Below, one piece after another: positions 1-9,000 of a stretch of DNA of 64,000 nucleotides (position 1 is the first letter of the stretch; each line of letters begins with the position of its first letter). The stretch covers positions 1-64,000 of the forward strand of contig NZ_OZ241975.1 of the NCBI RefSeq assembly GCF_965204195.1. The letters are read 5' to 3'. The notes below the pieces were generated by a model that did no database searches, had not been told where the DNA came from, and worked only from the letters and a program-made list of their open reading frames with translations. The translations under genes and the position numbers were made by a program. This stretch comes from Poriferisodalis sp965204195 (lineage in GTDB: Bacteria; Actinomycetota; Acidimicrobiia; Acidimicrobiales; Poriferisodalaceae).

Positions 1-1274
1 GCCACGTAGTCCCCGGACTCCGCCGTGCCCGCAGTCACCGTCAGCGGTATCGTCACGTCGCTCGCCAGCGCCGCGGTCAGCACAGCCTTCACCTTCACTG
101 TGTCGCCCTCCGCCACGCCCACGGTGGCAATGACTGAGACCACCCGGCGGTGGGAGACGGTGAGCCGCTCCGTGTCGGACAGGCTCAAGTCGGCGCACTC
201 GACCGTGTAAATGAGGTACGCGTCTCTCGGTGGGCCCAAGACCCGAAGCGCAATCTCCGCGCTCGTCTGGCCGGCCGCGATGACCAGTGTGCGAGTGTCC
301 GTCCCGCGTTGGACCGAATAGTGTACGACCGAGTAGCTGATGACGCAGTGGGTGTCGGTCAACGCCGGACGGTCCAGCGTCGCGATCAGGCTGAACGGTA
401 TGCCCGGGCTCAGGGTCGTGCCCGTCCCCGTGCTCAGGGTCACCGAGGTGGGCTGGTTCTCCACCGAGGGCGTGCCCACGGCCTCGGTAGACCATGGACC
501 GGCCCCAGCCGAGTTCACCGCCCGTACCCGCACGCGGTAGGCGACGTCGTTCGCCAGCCCGCCGACAGTTGCCGTCAGGCCGCTCACGTCGGTGTCTGAA
601 GCAGGCCAGACGGCGTCCGAGACCCGCTTGCGCTGGACCTCGTAGCGGATGATCTCCGTCGCGCCGGTGTTCACCGGGGCGCTCCACGACGCCCTCAGCT
701 CCGCGTCCCCAGAGACCAGCTTGAGCCCGACCGGCGCGTCCGGCAGAGGCTGCACCGGCGTGATGACGACCGAGTAGACCGAGACGCTCAGGAAGTCCGC
801 GGAGTTGACAATGATAAGCAGCGTGGTCGCTTCGGTCGTCGACAGCGTCACGCTCTGCGAGGCGCCGGAGCCGGAGAAGACTCCTTCGCCGATCTTGGTG
901 TCGGAGGGATTGCCTTGGGCCTTCCAGAACACGGTGTGGCCGCCGGTCCACGACGGCGTGACCGTCACGCTGGTGGCGGTGCTCAGGACCTTTGCGTTGT
1001 AGCTCGTGGTGCCGCTGCTGAACGCCGGGTCGAGCGCCAACGCGGTCCCGTCCGCCGACAGCGTCAGCCCGGTCAGGGCGGCCCCCGTGGTCGCCGAAGC
1101 GGGCGGGGCAGCGACCACGGCCGCCGAGCCCACCAGCAGCACGGCGAGAACCAGGGCCAAAAGGCCCCGCGGATTCATGGTGCGGCGGGGTGGGCGAACC
1201 TCAACGAGGCGGCGAGGCCCCCCCCCCCCAGGGTGGCGGCGGGCGTCGCTTGACTGCGTGCGGCCTAGCTTCAT
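1..1274 (-). CDS. Secreted Fn3/Calx-beta surface protein, 3' end beyond left edge
   Basis: The frame runs from ATG 1274 off the left edge without a stop. An AGGGAG ribosome site (1280-1285) sits 5 nt before this ATG. The next 32 codons include four GGG codons made by a 12-nt G run (1218-1229). An in-frame ATG at 1178 then begins a clear signal peptide (MNPRGLLALVLAVLLVG... ending near an ASA site). The mature part starts with a cadherin-like beta-sandwich (ALTGLTLSADGTALALDPAF), followed by an Fn3 domain, an all-beta stretch, and a Calx-beta start (VAEGD ... GTAESGDYV) at the edge. It is likely exported and structural, with no enzyme motif seen. It lies downstream of two other Fn3 proteins on the same strand but has its own promoter-like block. 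The start could be 1274 (better ribosome site) or 1178. Confidence 0.75.
   Translation of the reverse strand, partial: MKLGRTQSSDARRHPGGGGPRRLVEVRPPRRTMNPRGLLALVLAVLLVGSAAVVAAPPASATTGAALTGLTLSADGTALALDPAFSSGTTSYNAKVLSTATSVTVTPSWTGGHTVFWKAQGNPSDTKIGEGVFSGSGASQSVTLSTTEATTLLIIVNSADFLSVSVYSVVITPVQPLPDAPVGLKLVSGDAELRASWSAPVNTGATEIIRYEVQRKRVSDAVWPASDTDVSGLTATVGGLANDVAYRVRVRAVNSAGAGPWSTEAVGTPSVENQPTSVTLSTGTGTTLSPGIPFSLIATLDRPALTDTHCVISYSVVHYSVQRGTDTRTLVIAAGQTSAEIALRVLGPPRDAYLIYTVECADLSLSDTERLTVSHRRVVSVIATVGVAEGDTVKVKAVLTAALASDVTIPLTVTAGTAESGDYV
1218..1229 (-). repeat. Poly-G tract (12 nt) between start codon and signal peptide
   Basis: Twelve consecutive C on the plus strand read as G12 on the coding strand, 42 nt after ATG 1274. 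At this length the tract supplies four glycine codons and keeps ATG 1274 in frame with the signal peptide. A change of 1 or 2 nt would break the frame. Homopolymer length in an assembly can be wrong. Confidence 0.8.
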
Positions 1275-1299
1275 GTGGACTCCCTTTGAGGTTCCCCAC

Positions 1300-1334
1300 C
1301 GGTGATTCCGACACGAGGACCCCACCACGTTCTA
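1300..1334 (-). promoter_or_regulatory. Conserved upstream block of the 1274 gene
   Basis: This 35-nt block starts with TAGAAC, a possible -10 element, and ends in GTCGGAATCACCG on the coding strand. It aligns without gaps to 2846-2880 upstream of the neighbouring Fn3 gene (TAGGAT ... GTCGGGATCACCG). The two genes thus share a promoter and leader by duplication. No convincing -35 element was found. Confidence 0.45.
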
Positions 1335-1398
1335 GACGATGCCGAACCGGTGGTTGGAATGATGGCGGCGGCGGATTCCGCGCGCCCTGCGGCTACAC

Positions 1399-2760
1399 CT
1401 ACCGCGGCGGGGTGGCGGGAAGGGTTACCCGGGCGTGGGCGCGCTCGCCCTTGCCGGCGTCGTTCTGCGCCCGCACCCACACCTTGTAGGCCGCGCCGGG
1501 TTCCAGGTTGCGGAAGGTGGTCGTGAGCTTGCCCGCCTTGGGACGATGCGTCTTTCCCTTGCTGCCGCCGACCGCCTTGAGCTGCACGATGTAGCCGTCG
1601 GGGGCGCCGCCCGACTCCGGGGCCTGCCAGGTGACGGTGACCCTTTTGCCCTTGGCCAGCAGTTGCAGGCCGGTCACCGCGCCGGGCCGCTCCACTTGCT
1701 CCTGCGGCTGGGACTCCTCTTCCGGAGGCGCCTCCCGCTCCTGCGGCTGGAGCTCCCCCTCGGGCGGCGGAGCAGCCGGTGGGTCGGCCTGCGGCGTGGT
1801 TTCGGGACCCTTGATCCGCACCCAGCCGCTGGACTGCGCGCTGAACTGCATGTAGTTGCCGCCGGTGAAGGAGCGCACGAACACGCCGGTGGCGACCCCG
1901 TTCTCGAGTCCCCTGATGGTGACGCTGGTCGCGCCGCAGGGTGCGGCAACGCCGTCGCCTTGGCTGAGGGCGTTGGGGTCGGCAGGGTTGGCCCACACGC
2001 CCGACACCTGGCTCCAGCGCAGGGCGTGCTTGATCTCGCCGTCGGGCACGCCCTCGCGAGGCGTCGGCGTCCAGCTCACGGTCAGCGTCCCGTCGCCGGG
2101 CGTGACCCGCACGTCGGACGGCTTGCTCTTCTCGGGGTCCACCACCGGGTAGTCCCTTTGCGCGTCGACGGCGTGGCAGCTCTCGTCCGGCCCCGGCTGC
2201 GATACCGCGGCCTCACCGCCCTGGTACTGCCCCTGCTGCTGGGAGGCGGTGGTGAAGGACGTCGCTTCGCTGGCGGGGCTATAGCAGGCGTGGATGGTGC
2301 GGGCCCGCACCCTGGCCGTGTAGGCGGTGCCGGGCTGGAGCCCGGTGACGGTGTAGTTTCGGTAGTTCTCCCAAGGCCGCAGTGCGGTGAATAGCGTTTC
2401 TGAGACCCACGAGCCGCCCGCGGTGAATATGTAGACGGTGTAGTCGGTGATCAGGCTGCCCCGCTGCTGCGAGCGGGCCCAGGAAAGGGTGACGGATGTG
2501 GCCGACGCGCTGGGGCTGCCGGAGAAGGCGGGCTTGGTCGGCGGCGTCATCGACTCGAAGTGGCACCAGCCGGTATCGAACCGGGCCTCGGACTGAGCTT
2601 CGGCGGGCCGGGGCGCAGGCACCAGCAGCGTCGCCGCCCCGACGAGGACGGCGACCAGAAGTGTCGCCAGCCGGCGGAGGACCCGGCGGGCTGGCTCAGC
2701 GGGCCGGGAGGCGGAAGTGCCCGGGCTTAGAGGCCGCGCGGAGTGACGGAGCGGCCCCAT
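1399..2760 (-). CDS. Secreted three-Fn3 protein with poly-G tract at its 5' end
   Basis: From ATG 2760 this is 453 residues. An arginine-containing n-region leads to a hydrophobic core (LATLLVAVLVGAATLLV) and an AEA cleavage site, so it is exported. Fn3-like domains lie at about residues 70-165 and 195-315. A Pro/Gln/Glu-rich linker and a C-terminal Fn3 domain (about 360-453) follow. The linker and last domain closely resemble the C-terminus of the giant protein encoded upstream. No LPxTG motif or C-terminal membrane helix is seen. The start is ambiguous. A GTG at 2874 is in frame through the G15 tract. The best ribosome-site match belongs to ATG 2827, which is out of frame with 15 G and in frame with 14. 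The gene ends in TAG at 1399-1401. Confidence 0.75.
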   Translation of the reverse strand: MGPLRHSARPLSPGTSASRPAEPARRVLRRLATLLVAVLVGAATLLVPAPRPAEAQSEARFDTGWCHFESMTPPTKPAFSGSPSASATSVTLSWARSQQRGSLITDYTVYIFTAGGSWVSETLFTALRPWENYRNYTVTGLQPGTAYTARVRARTIHACYSPASEATSFTTASQQQGQYQGGEAAVSQPGPDESCHAVDAQRDYPVVDPEKSKPSDVRVTPGDGTLTVSWTPTPREGVPDGEIKHALRWSQVSGVWANPADPNALSQGDGVAAPCGATSVTIRGLENGVATGVFVRSFTGGNYMQFSAQSSGWVRIKGPETTPQADPPAAPPPEGELQPQEREAPPEEESQPQEQVERPGAVTGLQLLAKGKRVTVTWQAPESGGAPDGYIVQLKAVGGSKGKTHRPKAGKLTTTFRNLEPGAAYKVWVRAQNDAGKGERAHARVTLPATPPR

Positions 2761-2761
2761 A

Positions 2762-2776
2762 CCCCCCCCCCCCCCC
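2762..2776 (-). repeat. Poly-G tract (15 nt) just upstream of the Fn3 ORF
   Basis: Fifteen consecutive C on the plus strand are G15 on the coding strand, one nucleotide before ATG 2760. ATG 2827 (preceded by GAAGAG at 5 nt) opens a frame that enters the tract after 48 nt. With 15 G it leaves in the wrong frame and soon stops; with 14 G it continues into the Fn3 protein. The position matches the G12 tract of the neighbouring gene. Confidence 0.8.
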
Positions 2777-2845
2777 GAAAGGTGCAGCGCCGGGCTTCGC
2801 GGAATTGCGGGCGGCCTCGCAGAACATGTGCACTCTTCTTCCCCG

Positions 2846-2880
2846 CGGTGATCCCGACGTGTAGATTTCGCCACATCCTA
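2846..2880 (-). promoter_or_regulatory. Conserved upstream block with TAGGAT -10-like element
   Basis: On the coding strand TAGGAT (2880-2875) is followed by a 29-nt segment that aligns gap-free with 1300-1334. The shared ends are TAGRAY-GTGG and GTCGGRATCACCG. It is likely the promoter and early leader of the Fn3 gene. The 2881-3058 spacer to the giant gene shows nothing else recognisable. Confidence 0.45.
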
Positions 2881-3058
2881 GGCGACCCCGCATAACCCAA
2901 GGCACGCCGTCAGATCCCAAGCCGAACGCGAAGCCTGGGCAATGCTGCGAGCACATCAGCGCACTATGGACCGGGTTTATGTCACATTTGCCGGGGACTT
3001 CATGCTCGATTTGCCGCAGCGAGCGTGCCTGTTTCGCCGATCCATCGTCAAGCCCAAG

Positions 3059-6000
3059 TCACGGTTGAGCGGCGGGCAGGGTGGTGACGGTCGCGTGGGT
3101 GCGCTCGCCTTTGCCGGCGTCGTTCTGGGCTCGCACCCAGACCTCGTAGGCGGTGCCGGGTTCCAGGTTGCGGAAGATGGTGGTGAGCTTGCCTGCTTGG
3201 GGGCGGTGGGTTTTTCCGTTGCCGCCGCCGCCGGGTTTGATGTGCACGATGTAGCGGTGGGGGGCGCCGCCGGACTGGGGGGCGTGCCAGGTGACGGTCA
3301 CGTTCTTCTTGGCGGCGGTGAGTTGCAGGCCGCTCACGGGGCCGGGCAGCTCTGGGGGCGTGTCGCCTTGCTGGGCTTGGGGTTCGCGTTCCTGTTCGGG
3401 CACGAACTCCCGCGGCTCGGGTTGTTGGGGTTCGGGCTCTGCGGGTTCGGGCTGTTGGGGTTCGGGCTGCGGCTGCTGGGTCGGCGGGTCGTGTTGCTGC
3501 TGGGGTTGGGGGGCGGTTTGGGTGATGTCGATGCGGTAGTTGGTGCGGCTGCCGCCGCTGGTCGCCATGAGCCACAGCTCGGTGGGGCCGCCGTCGGGTG
3601 CGAGGGCCAGCTCGACTGGCGTGCCGGAGGGGCGTATGCGGGCGGGGCGGGTGTAGGTGGCGGCGCCCCAGCGTGATCCGGCGAGCACGTTCGCCTCGCT
3701 GTGCCATGTCGGGGTGAGGGTCACCGTTGCGGTGCCTGCGGGGACTGTGGCCCGGTAGATGGTCACGCCCGGGGCGAAGGCCGGGCTGAGCGGCACTGTC
3801 TGGGTGCCGGCTGTGAGGGCGATGCCGCACAGCGGTGAGCTGTCGGTCTCGCACTCGGGCAGCTCGGGCTGCTGCTGCTGGGGCTGCTGGTCTTGGCGGG
3901 GCCGTTCGACGCGTCGGGGTTCGCGGTCTGTCGACGCTTCGCCGCGTGTGACGGTGAGTGTGTACTCGCGTGGTGCGGGCGCTTTGGGTGCGTCGACTTC
4001 GAGGGTGATGACGTTGTCGCCGATCTCGAGCGGCACGTCCGCTGCGGAGGTGGCTGTGTCCACGGGCCTGCCGTTGACTTTGGCTTCGGCGGCGGAGTAC
4101 GCGGTGGCGGCCGTCACGGTGATGCGTGCCACGTCGTGGGGGACGCTCAGCGCGAAGCTGCCGCTGGGCGAGGAGATGTCCACGGCGGTGGTCGGCAGGG
4201 TCTGGGCGGGGTCGGCGGGGGCGACGGTGAGCGCGCGCAGGTTGAGCCCGGCGGGTCCCATCAGTTGCAGATCTTGTGCTGTCAGCCGCGGCGCGTCGGT
4301 CCACGCCCCGATGGCGAGGTGTTCCACGTCGAGGCGCAGGCACAGCTTCGCGGTCGCCTGCTGGCCGCCGGGCGGTATCGCGAGGCTGTGCCCGCCGTAG
4401 AGCCGCGCAGCCCCCAGCGCGGTGCCCGCGGGCAGGCAGTCGCCCCAGTAGGCCGCGCCGACGCCGTCGATGCTGAGATTCACCGTGATGCCCGGCGTGC
4501 TGGGCCGGTCCAAGCGTGCGGTGATGTCCACCGTGCCGCCCGCGGCGGCGTCCTGGGGGTCCACGCTGAGCGTCAGCGCGGTGGGCGGGCTGTCGCCCAG
4601 CACCCGCACCGCAAAGGCGGACGCGGCGAGCCTGAGGCCGTTGGAGTCCGAGGTGCCCGCGGTAACCGTCATCGTGCGCCCCGCGGCCGCCGCGGTCGCG
4701 CACAGCCTCACCGTGGTCTCGGTCTCGCCGCGGGGGATGATGTCGGCCGTGCCGTGCTCCCAGGCGCAGTCGGGCCCCCAGCGCGCCCCGCCGCCGTCGC
4801 CAGAGGTGTCGAACCACACCTCAGTCGCCGTCAACGCCGGCCGGTCCAGCCGCGCGGTCACCATCACCGAACCGCCCGCCGCCACAACAGCAACAGCAGA
4901 CCCCCCAGGACGCGCCACATCCAACACCAACGACGACGGCGGCGACGGAGCGACAGGCGTGCCGGAACCGGTGGACCACCGCGCGGGAGTCTCACCGGCA
5001 TAGGCGAGCGGACGCACCCGCACGTCATAGCTGTGGCCGTTGGCGAGCCCCTCGATGGTGTAGGCACAACAGATCGAATACAAGGTGTTGCGCGTACCCG
5101 AAATGACCTTGACGGGCTCCACCCAGCCCGTGAACGGGTTGCCCGGCGTGGTGGCGGCCGCATCAGCCGCCGACGACGACTTCCAGTTCACCTCATAAGA
5201 AGCATTCGGACCCCACGGCCGGTTCCACGACAACGCCAAAGAACCGTCGCCGGGCTCCACCCTCACCACCAACCACCCCGACGGGCGGCTGTCTGCCGGC
5301 GGCGCACCCGGCACCACCGTCACAGTCACCGCCACCGACCCGATACTGGTAGAGGTCGGATACCCGGCGGTGTCGGCGGACTGGGTGACCGCATGGCTGA
5401 CCGTCGCGGTCCCCGCCGCCACACCGGTCACCGTGAACGGCTTGGCGGTCGACCAGTTCGTCGGGGTGAACGTGAACGATGCCGGCGCGACGGTGGCCTT
5501 GCCGGCCGCACCAGACGTGGCGCTGACCGTGACGTTGCCGGCGGGTTTGGTGTCCAGCACCAGCGTGTAGGTGGCGGTGTTGGATGCGCCGGTGGCTTCG
5601 GTCACCGACACCGACGATTTGCTGACGGTGACCCCGGCGGTGTCGTCATCGGTGATCGTGACCGTGGCGGTGTCCTTTCCGGCGCCTTCCTTTGTCCAGC
5701 CCGACGCCGAAGTGGCGACGGTGATGGTGAACGTCTCGTTGTTCTCGTCGAGGTCGTCGTCGACCAACGGCACCGACACGGTGGCCGTGGTCTGCCCGGC
5801 GTTCACGGTCACCGACGACGGAACCGTCCCCACATCCGCCGCGGTAGCGGTGGACGGGCTGGTGTAGCCCGCAGTGACGGTGAACGCCACCCCGCCGGTG
5901 GGCGCCGCAGCCGACAGGGTGATTGTCAACGACGCCGACGCGCCCTCCGCAGCCGAGACAGTGGGGGTGATCTTGAACGTCTTGGCCTCGTCATCATCCA

Positions 6001-9000
6001 CCGACACAGACACACCATCAATGGAGATGCTGTTGTAATCGCCGTCGCTGCTCGTCGCCGAATGCGAGACGGTGACCGACTCGTTCTCCGCGTCGCCGTC
6101 AGACACTGCCGTCACGGTGAACGTCTTCGTCGTAGACCAGTTGGCGGGGGTGAACGTGAACGACGTGGGCGCCACAGTGGCTGCACCCGCGTCGTCCGAC
6201 GAGATCGCGACCACCACGTTTTGGGTGGGTTTGGAGTCCAGCACCAGCGTGTACTCAGCCGTGTTCGACGCGCCCGCGGCTTCGGTCACCGACACGGCGG
6301 ACTTGGACACGGTGACCCCGGCGGTGTCGTCATCGGTGATCGTCACCGTCGCTTTGTCCTTGTCCGAGCCCTTGACCGTCCAGCCCGACACTGAAGTGGC
6401 GACCGTGACCGTGAACGTCTCGTCGTCCTCATCCAAGTCGTCGTCTGTGAGGGGCACCGTCACCGTCGCGGTGGTCTCACCAGAGGAGACAGTCACCGAC
6501 GACGGAACAGTGCCCACATCCGCCGCGGTCGCAGTCGACGGGTCGGTGTAGCCCGCAGCAACAGTGAACGCCACCCCCGAAGACGGCGCCGCCTCACCCA
6601 AAGTGATCGTCAGCGAAGCACTGGCACCCTCTGCCGCCGAGGCCGTCGAGGTGATCTCGAAGGTCTTGGCGGTCACCGTCACCGCCACCGACCCGATGCT
6701 GGTGGAGGTCGGATACCCGGCGGTGTCCGCGGACTGGGTGACCGCATGGGTGACCGTCGCGGTCCCCGCTGCCACGCCGGTGACGGTGAACGGCTTGGCG
6801 GTGTTCCAGTTGGTGGGGGTGAACGTGAACGACGCCGGCGTGACGGTGGCCTTGCCGGCCGCACCAGACGTGGCGCTGACCGTGACGTTGCCGGCGGGTT
6901 TGGAGTCCAGCACCAACGTGTAAGTCGCGGTCGAACCCGCTGAGACCGCCACCGACGATTTGGACACCGATATCCCGGCGGTGTCGTCGTCGGTGATCGT
7001 GACCGTGGCGGTGTCCTTGCCTGTCCCCTCCTTGACCCAGCCCGACGCCGAAGTGGCGACGGTGATCGTGAACGTCTCGTTGTCCTCGTCGAGGTCGTCG
7101 TCGACCAACGGCACGGTGACCGTGGCGGTGGTCTGCCCGGCGTTCACGGTCACCGACGACGGAACAGTGCCGACGTCCGCGGCGGTGGCAGTGGAGGACC
7201 CGGCGTAGCCCGCAGTGACGGTGAACGCCACCCCACCGGCGGGCGCCGCAGCCGACAAGGTGACCGTCAACGACGCCGACGCGCCCTCCGCAGCCGACAC
7301 GGTGGGGGTGATCTTGAACGTCTTGGCCTCGTCGTCATCGACGGTCACCGACACAGACCCGATGGAGATGTTGTTGTAACCCGCGTCGGTGCTGGTGGCC
7401 GAATGGGAGACGGTGACCGTCTCGTCCTCCGCGTCGCCGTCGGCCACTGCCGTGACGGTGAACGTCTTGGGGGTGTTCCAGTTCGTCGGGGTGAACCTGT
7501 AAGTGGTGGGCGCGACGGTGGCTGCGGCCGTGTCGCTGCTGCTGATCGTGACGGCCACGTTGCCGGTGGGTTTGGAGTCCAGCACCAGCGTGTAAGTAGC
7601 GGTGTTCGATGCGCCTGTCGCTTCGGTCACCGACACGCTGCTCGTCGACAATGTGACCCCGGCGGTGTCGTCATCGGTGATGGTGACGGTGGCTTTGTCA
7701 TCGCCTGAGCCCTTGACTGTCCAGCCCGACGCGGTGGTGGCGATGGTGACCGTGAACGTCTCGTCGTCCTCGTCGAGGTCGTCGTCGACCAACGGCACCG
7801 TGACCGTCGCGGTGGTCTGACCAGAGGAGACAGTCACCGGGCTGGTGATCGTGCCGACATCGGCCGCGGTAGCGGTGGAGGGGCTGGCGTAGCCGGCGGC
7901 AACAGTGAATGCCACCCCCGAAGACGGCGCCGCCTCACCCAAAGTGATCGTCAACGAAGCACTGGCGCCCTCTGCCGCCGAGGCGGTGGGGGTGATCTCG
8001 AAGGTCTTGGCGGTGGCGGCTGTGGGTGTGCCCGAACCGGTGACCCAGACGCTTTTGCCGACCGCGTTGACGGCCCGGACCCGCACGTCATAGGCGGTGC
8101 CGTCGGTCAGCGAAGTGATCTGCGCTGTGGTGGCGGTGCCCGTGTGTGTTACTGGCACCCAGCCGGTGGCCGCATCACCGGGGGTGGTGGCGGCCGTATC
8201 GGCAGCCGTGGCGGTCTTGTAGGCCAGGTCGTAGCCGGTGATTGTTGCGCCGCGGCCGCCTGCGTCGGCGGGTTCGAGCCACTCCACGGTCAGTTTGGCG
8301 GCTGCGGCGGTCACCGCCGGGCTGTTGGACGGCGCCAGCAGCTCGACGGTGACGGCCTGGTCGTCGGTCCACGACGGCCCCCCCGACCACAAGTAGAGAC
8401 CCCGGAACCCCGAAGACAGCGCATAGGAGGCGCCGGCGGCGCCGCCGATGCGCAGCTTCGTGTTCCGCAGCCCCTGGGGCAGGTTCCCGCCGGTGGACAG
8501 CCTCATGTTCAGGTTGCCGCCCGAGTCCACAAACAGCTCGGTCACCCGCAGCGACTTGCCGCCAAAGGAGAACCGGTCGCTGCCGAGCCCGCTGCCGCAG
8601 GCGTCGAGCCCGCCCGGCGCGTTGTCACAGCCCCGGTCGGAACCGTCGGCGTCGACCGTCAACGTCGTCGACCACACCGCCGCGTCGGGGCCGCCCGGCG
8701 CGCCCGGATCGCCCCAAGTCGTGACAGCGGCCTGCGGAGACGAGTTCTCAATCACCGTGGAACCGGACTTCACCACCAGATGGGCCCGCACCAGATACTG
8801 CGTCGCCTTCGCGAACCCGACGAGCACATGAGAACCCGCGGTCGACGACGTGTCGCGCGACACACCCGACGGAAAACTGTGAGCAGTCCCCCGCGACGAC
8901 GGCCACTCAGCCGACGCCGTCTTGACCTGCACCACCACGTCATAAGTGGCCGCGTCAGGATTCGTGGTGACCACAGTCACCTTCGGGGTGCCGTCACTGT

